NCBI GenBank assembly: GCA_036897625.1
Contig: JAYMTA010000497.1
Span: 1-27,801, forward strand
DNA from: Pelargonium cotyledonis
Taxonomy: Eukaryota > Streptophyta > Magnoliopsida > Geraniales > Geraniaceae
Length of the DNA: 27,801 nt
Direction: 5' to 3'
In this document: one piece after another, positions 18,702 to 27,801 of the stretch
How the letters are laid out: each line of letters starts with the position of its first letter
Position numbering within the stretch: the first letter of the stretch is position 1
Notes under the pieces: generated by a model
What the model was told of the DNA's origin: nothing
What the model saw: the letters and a program-made list of their open reading frames with translations, nothing else
Database searches by the model: none
Position numbers and translations under genes: made by a program

Positions 18702-21573
18702 ATGGATCAAACAGCGAAACTAGCCAGAGCTCTGGCCAACAGCACCAACAATCCCCAGCGTGCTTGGAGCCTCTTCAAAAGCATCATCTCCTCTCCCACA
18801 TCCTCTCATCACTGTCTCCGATCCATACCCATCATTTCCCGCGTCCTCGTCCGTGCAAAAATGCTTCATGAAATCGAGCACCTCCACCAACTCCTCTTAG
18901 CTTCACAGCCCCTCAATGAGCATCGCAGCCGCTCTCTCATGGATCTCGTGCAGATGTTGGCAAAATCTGGGCTTCTTGATACGGCCGTTTCTCATTTCAA
19001 ATCCCTCCGAACCCAGTTGCCAGAAAAGCCTCCTACGCTTCATCTGTACAATTTGCTTCTTGAGAACTCTATCAGGGAAAATCGTGTTGAGTTTGTTTCT
19101 TGGTTGTATAAGGATATGGTTCTTGCTGGGATTTCTCCGGATACTTATACTTTTAATCTTCTGATACAAGGGCTGTGCGATTCGGGCCATTTGGATGATG
19201 CCCGGAAGGTGTTTGACAAAATGCCAGAGAAAGGTTGTCAGCCGAATGAGTTCAGTTTGGGGATTTTGGTTCGTGGGTATTGTCGGGCTGGGCTTTCCAC
19301 GCAGGGATTGGAGCTCTTGAATGAGCTGCGCAGTTCTGGGTTTTCGCCCAATATGGTGGTGTGCAACACTTTGATTTCTAGTTTTTGTAGGGAAGATCGG
19401 ACTAGTGAAGCTGAGAAGTTGGTGGAGCAGATGAGAGAGGACGGTTTGGCTCCGGATGTTGTTACTTTCACCTCTCTGTAACTCTGGGAAGGTTCTTGAA
19501 GCTTGTAGAATTTTCAGAGATATGCTAATTGATGACGCTTTGGGGCTGCCGCAGCCTAATGCAGTAACATATAATCTGTTGCTGCAGGCATTGTTCAAAG
19601 AAGGGATGTTGGATGAAGCCAACTCCTTGATTGAGTCAATGAAAACAAATGGTGTTTTGATGACATTGAAGAGTTACAATTTTTGGTTGATGGGTTTGGT
19701 GCGTAATAGGAATCTCTTAGAGGCACACTTAGTTCTCAAAGAGATGGTGGACAAAGGCATTGAACTAAATAGTTTCTCATATAACATCATGCTGGATGGG
19801 CTATGCAAGGACGGGTTACTCTCTGAAGCAAAAATGGTTCTCGGTTTAATGATAAGTAGTGGTATTTCCCCAGATACAGTGAGTTATAGCACTTTACTCA
19901 ATGGATACTGCAGTAAAGGGAAGGTAGTTGAAGCTAATAATGTTCTGCGTGAGATGACGAGGAACGGTTGTGTCCCAAGTACATATATTTTTAACATCTT
20001 GCTACACAGTCTCTGGAAAGAGGGGAAATTGTCAGAGGCAGAGGAATTACTTCAAAAGATGAAGGAGGAAGGCTATGAATTTGACACCGTGACATGCAAC
20101 ATCGTGATTGACGGTTTATGTAAGAGTGGGAAATTGGATGAAGCAATCAAAATCATGAATAAAATGTGGTCTCATGGAAGTGCTGCTCTTGGTGACCTAG
20201 GAAACTTGGATATCAAACTTGATGATGACAATAACAATGGGGGGAAATGCAGGCCCGATATGATTATATATTCAACCATAATTAATGGGTTATGCAAGTC
20301 TGAGAGGCTTGATGAAGCAAACAAGATGTTCACCGAGATGACAAAGAAAAACTTGCACCCTGATAATGTTCTTTACGACACATTTATCCACCATTTATGT
20401 AAACAGGGGAAGATCTCATCTGCTTTTCAAGTTCTCAAGGAGATGGAGAAAAGAGGTTTAAGTATTGGCGTCCAAACTTATAACTCATTAATTTTAGGAT
20501 TAGGGAGCAAAAAGCAAATATTTGAAATTTATGGTCTGATGGGTGAGATGAAAGATAAAGGAATTTCTCCTGATGTTTGCACGTATAATAATATGATCAA
20601 CTGTCTCTGTGAATGTGAAAGAGTCCAGGAGGCCACTTCTTTATTTGATGAAATGCTACAGAAAGGGATAACTCCTAACGTCTCTTCCTTTAGAATATTA
20701 ATCACAGCTTTCTGTAAGGCAGGCAATTTTAAAGAAGCTCAAGAAATATTTGAGGCTGCTGTAACTATGTGTGGCAAGGAATCCCTATATAGTTTAATGT
20801 TTAATGAGTTACTTGCTGGAGGGAGACTTTCAGGAGCTAAAGAACTATTTGAAGTTGCATTGGATAGATGCTTTAATGTAGGGAGCTTCTTGTACCAAGA
20901 TCTGATTGCCAAACTTTGTGAAAATGAAAGATTAGAAGACGCCAGAGGCATTCTTCATACGATGATTGATAAAGGATATGGTTTTGATCCAGCATCTTTC
21001 ATGCCAGTGATTGATGCATTTGGTAAAAGGGGAAACAAGAGTGAGGCTGATGAACTAGCAGAGAGGATGTTGGAGATGGCTTCAGAAGGTGTAGTTGAAA
21101 ATAAGGTCTACGAAATCAAGAAGAAAGGGACCTATAGGAAAACAAATAAAGATGGTGAAAGTGAATGGCAGGAGGCAGTGCTAAGGTATGGTCATTATAA
21201 AATTTGCAATATACATTCCTTCCTTTGGGCCTTTGCTTTGCCATTCTTCGTTGTTAGTCACTGTTAAAATCAAATTGTTAGCTTTAACATACTTGAGATA
21301 TCTTGTGTCCATGTCATTGTCACATATGGTATAAATGATATTTATATATGGATCACATTTCCGGAAAAACTTATGGGATTCTCTTATACCCTAGTTTTGT
21401 TATGTTCTGCAAGCTCCCTGACTTTTCATCTCTGATCTTTTTTTCTCAGAAACGATGGCAGTGCAATTGCTCTGAAAACTCTTAGGCGAGTAGTGCAAGG
21501 CTGGGGACAGGGAAGTGGCTCAAGTTTACAAACAAAAAATAGCCATCTCCTTTACTGGGAAGGCAGCGACTGA
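18702..21573 (+). CDS. P-class pentatricopeptide repeat protein (AT2G17140-like), frameshifted, two exons
   Basis: PPR proteins are helical-repeat RNA-binding proteins, usually acting on mitochondrial or plastid transcripts. ATG at 18702 opens MDQTAKLARALANSTNNPQRAW. The first reading frame runs to TAA at 19479-19481 and covers PPR units such as DTYTFNLLIQGLCDSGHLDDA. The protein then continues, one frame over, from about 19477 (CNSGKVLEACRIF) through about a dozen further 35-residue units to LR at 21185. A donor (AG|GTATGG at 21186) and acceptor (TTTTTCTCAG at 21440-21449) join the final exon 21450-21573, which encodes NDGSAIALKTLRRVVQGWGQ and ends at TGA 21571-21573. The intact protein would be about 870 aa, like Arabidopsis AT2G17140 as I recall it (874 aa, same tail). 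The middle bears the HGSAALG insertion also seen there. The single lesion could be a real null allele or a sequence error; without it this is a normal gene. Confidence 0.85.
19470..19481 (+). other. Frame lesion in the PPR gene
   Basis: Upstream the frame reads ..APDVVTF then T-S-L-stop; downstream it resumes as ..LCNSGKVLEA. In the AT2G17140 family about seven residues (NSRISAL-like) separate VTF from C, which is 21 nt. Only 7 nt (19470-19476) are present, so about 14 nt are missing net, exactly the frame change seen. No donor/acceptor pair that restores the frame is evident. Confidence 0.8.
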
Positions 21574-22304
21574 GTTACCTAATTCCTTGAGGTTTATGCT
21601 CAAGATTCACAATATGTTGATGTGGAAGCTGAATGCAGCAGAAGAGCTACTAAAAGACTTCCTAGAAATTTAGGTATGACATAGTTTCGCATTCAAGTTT
21701 CATTTCTCCGCCTTCCTTTGAACAAGTGCCAGCTATGTGTGAAAATAGGTTGTAGACTAGCAGAATTGTTGACTTACCTTTTTCCTGGTCACTCAAATAA
21801 ATGAAAAAAGAGTGTAATTTAAATGTTTGATACTCTTTCAGCTAACTAATCAACAATATTTTTTTGCTGTGATTTAGGATTGACTAGAGTGCCTGGCACA
21901 CTTCCCTCAAAATCAGCACCCTTTTATGACCAATTATTATAAAACATTTTAGATGAATATCATTTGGCACATTTGACTTATAACTTAAAAGACCATATCA
22001 CTACCACAATCAGATCAATATTTCATGGATCTTTGTACATTTTACAATATCTATTCTGCTCATGAACTCCAATTCCATCAATAAACTACCTGTACAACCA
22101 ATATGCTAATTTTGGTGCCCAATAGTTTTCACAGTTGTTGTATCTTCATGTCTCTACTCACTATTGAAACAAAGACCAAATAGCTGTTATGCTAACATGT
22201 TTAAGACTATCCTATCCAATTCACAGCTCATAAAAAATAACTGTAAACACACTTCAGACTCCAAACCCCAAATACCATAGTCTGATAGAATCCAAGCATG
22301 AGTG
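21574..22304. other. Tail-to-tail spacer between the PPR gene and the NLP gene
   Basis: 731 nt shared by the two 3' UTRs. An AATAAA on the + strand at 21796-21801 could serve PPR polyadenylation; I saw no equally clear signal for the NLP transcript. No coding or repeat content recognised. Confidence 0.5.
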
Positions 22305-25300
22305 TTAGAATGGACAGCTACTGCCAAAGGAATTCCTCAGATTCAGATGAGAAGACCGATGAACTGAGAGCTTGATTGTGTGACCTTGAGATGATTTATA
22401 TATGTCTACACACTCCTCAAGATCAGCATCGCACGTCAAAAGAACCCATTCAAGATCATCATCCAGGTACTTGAGATCCATGTTACTGAAATCTTCTATG
22501 CTGAAACGCTTTGCAATCTCCTGTTGCAGGTCTCTGAAACACCAAGTTGGTTGCAAACTGAACCGAATCTTTTCGTCCCCAAAAGTTGCTTTCACTCTGA
22601 ATGTGCCTGCATCTCTTACATTCCGGCCCCCACTCTTACGCAATGGCAGGGGTGGTAGAGTTTCACCATTGGGATGTTCATCGAATACCTTGTGGCTCTG
22701 AGATCTCAAGAGAAGCTTCGGTTCCTCCTCGTTTGAGGCAAGCAGCTCAGCCTCGCTTCGAGCTCTTTTCAGCACCGCGCCAGGGATTGCAGTCGCCAAA
22801 GCATCGCCACTGCTCAATGCATTAACAATGGTAGTATGCTGCTTTGCTTCGCTGGAAAAACAGGTACTCGAACCAGAGCTCTGACTGCACGATGAGGATG
22901 GGGATTTCGAAGTAGTACCTCCAGGGCTGAACACGCCATCAGGTTGAGGATTTGATTGGTTCAAGTACTCATTTGTCTTCAAAAATGATGATAAAGGGCC
23001 GGTTCCAGAAAAGTTTGGAGAGTTCAGTTCTGGGAAGCTTGTATAGAAGGATCCTATTTGAATGGCTCCCTCAACCCCTTCGACCGAATCAATCACCAGT
23101 TGGAGTTTCTTCAATGAGTGGCCTACCTTCTTGATCTTTCGTGAAGGCCATCGGGTGATCCCATGTTGCCTGCATATCCTTTTCAGTGTTGTCGGGCAAA
23201 CTGTAACGGGAACAATGCAGGTAAGCAATTGTAAACTTGTTGCATCTAATTTGTACGAAGACATGAAACTAAAATTCATTTACGGAATATATAGACCGAT
23301 GCTACTATTATGTCATTTCGTTATTTCAGCAAAATCTATGCATCAGCAAAATCGTTTGTACTTAAAACTACGTACCACCAATGCTCTTTGCAGCATCTTT
23401 AAGGCTCCCTGCAAAGTATTGTCGAAGCACTTGCAAGCTGATAGTCTTCTCTGCCTTGGTCCGCCTCTTCTCACCAGGTTTTCTTCCACCCAACAAGCGA
23501 TTCCCACCAAAACATGAAGAATCACCACCATCAACTCTATCTTTAAGCCTGGAATTCTGCAGAGGTTGCCCAAAATCTGAGAAAACCTGACTGTCATCCC
23601 AATGAGTGGTCACCTTGAACTCTTCAAGTGGCTCTTCTTTCTGATACTCCAACGAGACAGAAACGCCTTTACCCTTTTGTTGCGCTTCCATTACATGAGC
23701 AACCCAGGACAAAGACGACCCTTCAATAGAGGACCCTTTCGAAGGAGAAGATGCCAACTGAGTTTCTTTCGGTTTCCCATCCGAATTGACTTCCTCCTCG
23801 AGTTCTTTGTCCATGACAACATGTAAGCTCTGGCAAGCCTGCTGCACGACCACGAAAAACGAGTTTCTCATCCGCTTCTGTTCCTCGGTGTCTTGACAGT
23901 CCTTTGGCAAGAAAAACTCCAAGACAAACTCTACTAAACCAGAGTATATGCTTCGCAGTGGAATGGCTACAGCGCCACAAAGACCGAACATCCTAGCATG
24001 ATGTGAGAGAGGGTACTCTGCCTTGCTGAGAGCATTTATATCAGTAGTGAAACACGGTCTGTTTCTCGTGAATGCTCTTCCAACAATTCCCTGATCGCGG
24101 AGCAGGTGGTGCTCGGAGCAGGCCTCGTGGAAGCCTACGATTTCTTCATTTGCTGCATAACAAGCAGAATCAACGGTGGAAACGCAATGAACATAGTTCT
24201 CATCAGAGTGCCGGCATCCAACTTTACTTTGCTGGGAACATGGAGCCCAAGTTAGAGCTACCAACAGTCCATGCATCTTGCAGACAGCAGTCAAAATATC
24301 CGTTATTTTCGGCAAAGTAGCTTGGTGCAAGTCATTGCAAGCCTGGCAAAAAAGAAAATGCGCCCTGTCATTTCAGGAAACTATAGTGAACTATATGTAA
24401 CTGATGCTATTGTTTTAGAATCTCAAAACAGAGCTATAGGTTTAGATGCCACTCAATTACCTCTCCACTTGGAGGACTGAAGTTCTGCGAACTCCTTAGT
24501 TTGACAGCCTGCAAATCAAAATACTCGTATCGGTTACTATATGAAAGAGGTCTTCGTTGTAGTTTCGAAGGGTATATAGAAAAATCAAAGCAGATCATTA
24601 TATTTGGCAAAGTACCCTGTTTTTGTACTACAGAAACTGTGAAGAAATGTAAATGTAATTAGCAAAATATATTATAATATAGTATAATTAAGTATAAATG
24701 GGTTTTTCTCGTACTTTTTAACACAACTAATTCACAATTCAATCACAACAATAATAAAAATTATACAAAACTAAGGAACCGCTTGGATTAACAAAATTGA
24801 AATGGAAATAGAAATTAAGAATGGGAATGAGAATGAGAATGAAATTCTCGTGATAAAAAAGCTCATAATCTAAACATGAAAAAATTGGAATCTCATTCTT
24901 ATTCCCAAACTTTTTTCTCATTCTTGAGCAAAAATACAAACTCAAAACGCTATCTAAAAGAATTATAGGAGGAACTGTCAAATAAAACAAATCAAAGGCG
25001 TGTTATAATGAACAAAAATAGGTAAGAGAGATGGTGAGAGCATGATTTAATATATCCATAACATCACTAAACCTGTGGATATGGGGGCTGTTATATATCC
25101 TAGCATCTCGTAACCAGCATGGAAAATGAGTTCGTGAAAGCTGACAATGTGAGGTTGCAGATGATTCGCCACAAGCATCCACCATAACAGCAACGAACAA
25201 GGCTTTGGTATAACAGACATGATCCAACTTTCTCTAGCTTGTTTTGATTTAATTTTCTTCGTCCAAATCCATTAATATTCAACCAACCACAACAAATTTT

Positions 25301-26243
25301 TATAGCTTGTAAAGAAAAGAAGAAAAGTGAGAAAAGAAACCTCAAGAGCTTTGCAGACTTCTTCAAGTTCCGAGCCATAATTGATCTTTGAAGCAGTTGT
25401 CACAATCTCAACAACACCCAAGCATGTTCCGCTGCCATGTTCAAAGACAGGAAGGGCAATAGACCCTCGAACGTTTAGCTGTTGTGCATAATTAATGCGC
25501 GGGTACTCATCACTTCCAAAGAAGCGAACATCGGGAGTCCATTCAGGCAACTTCCCCAAGAAAACGCGACCGGGCATCCCAACTGACTCCTTTGAATTCT
25601 CCTCAGCTGGAAACTGATAAGTTTCCGAAACACCCCTGTAATCTGCAAGACTCTTGCTGTTTGGATCAATAGAGAATGGTTGGTTACTCGTGGTAAGGAC
25701 ACGTTTGCCTCCTTTCTTTACAGGCACCCATATTTGAACAAGAACATCCCTACAATCTTTCAGGTGCCCAATAGCCTGCATTAATCTCCTTTTCACAGTA
25801 GAGGCGGGACCTGAATTTCCTTTTGGCCCGATCCACAAACGTGTGCTCAATTCAGAACCTTCAACTGACAAGCTTTCTGGTTGGCATGACAAAGAAGCAG
25901 GCTCGAAAGCTTTAAGGGTCCTGGTTTGAGTCTCAACTAGTTCAGTTTTTGGATAAAGTGGAGGCGGGTTTTCGGGGAAGTTTCTTTCTGATTCTTCATG
26001 AAAGGTTTGCTGAATTGGGTTTACACTCATATGACCATTGTTGGCCTCTGAGTTAGGAGCCATAAACTGCAAAGGGCCATCAAGAGCACCAGACGTTGAA
26101 CTACCAGCTTGCCAAGAATTTAATCCATTTTTAGTCTCCAACCAGCATCCATCAAACAAGAGCTCATCCATGAAATCCAAATCCATGACAGTGTCGGAGA
26201 AGGTCATAAACGTAGAGCTAGGCGTAGAGCTACCATCATCCAT
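22305..26243 (-). CDS. NLP4: NIN-like protein transcription factor (NLP4/NLP5 type), RWP-RK and PB1 domains
   Basis: NLPs are nuclear transcription factors that bind nitrate-responsive elements and activate nitrate assimilation genes. Minus-strand exons: 26243-25341, 24508-24461, 24342-23376, 23200-22305, giving 937 aa, usual for the family. The ATG at 26243 ([10 protein letters not shown]) is the first in frame; upstream in-frame text has only a TTG. Domains: the family N-terminal signature [18 protein letters not shown]; a GAF-like regulatory region (about 140-470) including [18 protein letters not shown]-like and [19 protein letters not shown]-binding domain (about 615-670) with [17 protein letters not shown] and [16 protein letters not shown]; Ser-rich linker; PB1 interaction domain (about 840-920) with a basic Lys in FRVKATFG and an acidic [19 protein letters not shown] motif. 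The RWP-RK domain is split by the last intron after SIG, as expected. Details such as [13 protein letters not shown] and [15 protein letters not shown] point to the NLP4/5 clade. The frame is intact and the gene probably functional. Confidence 0.95.
24509..25340 (-). other. First coding intron of the NLP gene (832 nt), with a hairpin-forming repeat
   Basis: Donor GAG|GTTTCT (at 25340) and acceptor GATTTGCAG (at 24509), read on the minus strand. The + strand holds GGGAATGAGAATGAGAATG (about 24822-24840) and an inverted partner TCTCATTCTTATTCCCA (about 24891-24907), inside a segment starting GGAACCGCTTGGATT. This resembles a small non-autonomous DNA transposon, but its ends are not clear. Confidence 0.5.
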
Positions 26244-26267
26244 ACTGAATTTTCCTTGAAATCCCAA

Positions 26268-26371
26268 CTAAAACAAGCTATTTGAACCCAATTACAAGCA
26301 CTTTCACGATCCGAAACAAAGGAGAATAGCAAAGATGAAAAACAGAAAGAGGAACTTCCAGGAAGGCTCAC
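26268..26371 (-). other. Candidate 5'-UTR intron of the NLP gene
   Basis: On the minus strand, GACAA|GTGAGC (donor at 26371) and TTGTTTTAG|TTGGGA (acceptor ending at 26268) would remove 104 nt and place the start codon 24 nt into the next exon. Introns in NLP leaders are common. This is a motif-level prediction without transcript support. Confidence 0.35.
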
Positions 26372-27600
26372 TTGTCTCCACAAACCCAATCTGTCCGAGT
26401 CGTAGAAACATTGTCAACAAAAATTTGTTTGCAAAACTGCAATCAAAAATGCATTTCAGAGGAAGATACCCACCACAGTTTCACATATAGCTGCTATATA
26501 TAAAATATAATTAAGGCTTTAGTTGACTCTAAAAGGAACCCAAAGGTCCAGCATCAGCTTTGAGTTCAAAAATCACCATCACAGGCATCATCCAGCTTTA
26601 AATTATAGCATGTTATTCCAAAAAAGAAATCCAGAAAAAAAAAATAGTGATAAACTCTTAGAATGATGTCAGGGTTTCACAAATTGGACAAACAGGCTAA
26701 GATTCAATGGTTTTGCATAAACTAACATCCCATTTCTTAAAAACCACTCATCAAAAAAACCCATTTCTGAATTCAAAAAGCAATAACCAAAGATGCAAAG
26801 ATTCAATACTTTTTTCACAAACATGCCCAAGAAACAATAACAACCCAAATCTTGAAAGTGCTCATCAGAAACACAGACCCATTTCTGGAATCAGAAGGCA
26901 ACTCTAGCCAAATTGACAGAACCAATTACAAGTTCACAACAAGAGCAAAGACACAGAATTTGCAGAAAATGAGTAAAGGAGGAGAAAAGGAGAGAAGAAA
27001 GAAACAAACTCATCAAGAGCACAGTGCGTGGCTGCTTCCTGGAAAGTCTCTCACTCTGGCATGACCACTAAAAGCAAAATCCAAATCTGAGTCAGAGGAG
27101 AAAGCAAACACATCACTGATGATGGATGGTTTAGTGAGGTGAAGGAAAAAAGGGTATTGTACTTAGCATGAACCCCACCACCTACGAACAAGAATATTGG
27201 GGCAATTTATCAAACACCTGATCTGCAATGAGTTTAATTAGCACCAAGCAATGCTTGTGAATGAGTAGCATCTTGAACAAGTAGGACCCACAACAAAAGC
27301 CATTACATTTTTCTCATTTCCCAAACATTCTTGTACTCCACTCTGCCCACTATACTATCTTTTGATCAGTAAGGTCAGTGCCAAACATGAAACAAAATTA
27401 TGGGCAACAAGAAAGGATATTTTTTTAGGAGCTCCCAATAATACAAACAGAGAAAAAGAAAATACCCAAAAAGAGAAAAAGAGGCTGGCAGGTTGTGAGG
27501 AAGAAGATGCTGAAACTGGAGAGTTGAGAGAAAGATAAGCTGAGTTGAAGCTTTTTCCTATTTTTTTTGTGAATGTGATGCAAAATTGCAAAATGATGTT
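26372..27600 (-). promoter_or_regulatory. NLP leader and promoter region
   Basis: About 1.2 kb with no convincing coding sequence. Read on the minus strand it has CT-rich leader-like stretches (about 26960-27030 and 27430-27520) typical of plant 5' UTRs. A TATA box or transcription start could not be fixed with confidence. Another leader intron ending at GCTTTTAG near 27068 is possible. Confidence 0.4.
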
Positions 27601-27659
27601 GGAGTTTTTGGCTTGTTGAGATTCTTTTCCGTGTGTGTCTTTTTTCTTACTTCTTTAAC

Positions 27660-27801
27660 TCAATAAAGACAATGGAAGACGCCGGAGCAGCAACACTTAG
27701 TCGGTCAAGCACGAAACACATAGCACGGAGCAGAACTGCTCGCCAGTGCTGAACCGAACACGCCAGAGCTTCGTCGGCGAGAGGAGAGAAGGTAACAGAC
27801 C
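27660..27801. other. GC-richer edge segment, possibly the first exon of a neighbouring gene
   Basis: The last ~140 nt are clearly more GC-rich than the surrounding AT-rich sequence. On the + strand ATG at 27672 opens only 25 codons (MEDAGAATLSRSSTK.. to TGA), and GAAG|GTAACA near 27790 looks like a donor. The minus strand also stays open for about 40 codons. I recognise no family, and the window ends too soon to decide. Confidence 0.3.

Noticed and set aside
18903-19622. 239-codon open frame on the minus strand
   Set aside because: It lies antisense to conserved PPR repeats, resembles no family, and its openness is explained by the codon composition of the PPR gene.
22402-23826. Several plus-strand open frames across the NLP exons
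   Set aside because: They are antisense shadows of the NLP coding sequence and share no features with known proteins.
27672-27749. 25-codon open frame starting MEDAGAATL
   Set aside because: Too short and without family resemblance; kept only as an undecided edge segment.
1-27801. CRISPR array, bacterial operon, phage or plasmid features
   Set aside because: No spaced identical repeats, ribosome binding sites or prokaryotic gene spacing; the window is plainly plant nuclear DNA.

Overview
This window is nuclear DNA from a flowering plant, most likely a core eudicot. Genes are split by AT-rich GT-AG introns, and the three proteins I recognise all have close Arabidopsis relatives as I remember them. 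The introns hold plant-type transposon debris: Stowaway-like MITEs with TA duplications, Ty1-copia remains, LINE 3' ends and a small tRNA-related or TRIM-like repeat. I cannot name the species from sequence alone. There is no bacterial, organellar or CRISPR signal.

Layout. (1) 1-17505, + strand: the 3' four-fifths of a Niemann-Pick C1 (NPC1) gene. I could place 33 exons, and their phases all join to give 1090 residues and a stop. The first ~190-200 residues (N-terminal sterol-binding domain) lie upstream of the window. (2) 17506-18701: intergenic, with a decayed receptor-kinase fragment on the minus strand and a perfect 40-bp tandem duplication. (3) 18702-21573, + strand: a P-class pentatricopeptide repeat (PPR) gene closely matching Arabidopsis AT2G17140. 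It has one 3' intron and a single frameshift near 19470-19481. (4) 21574-22304: short tail-to-tail spacer. (5) 22305-26243, minus strand: a complete four-exon NIN-like protein (NLP4/NLP5 type, 937 aa) with RWP-RK and PB1 domains. Its leader and promoter lie in 26244 to about 27600. (6) 27660-27801: a GC-richer edge that may belong to a neighbouring gene.

The three genes do not form a pathway. NPC1 is a membrane lipid transporter, the PPR protein probably acts on organelle RNA, and the NLP is a nitrate-responsive transcription factor. They look like ordinary neighbours.

I did not find a convincing undescribed system. The points most worth checking are the PPR frameshift (a net loss of about 14 nt in an otherwise intact gene), the receptor-kinase relic, the miniature retroelement family with very short terminal repeats, paired LINE 3' ends and paired Stowaway-like MITEs in NPC1 introns, and a splice acceptor fused directly to a donor consensus.
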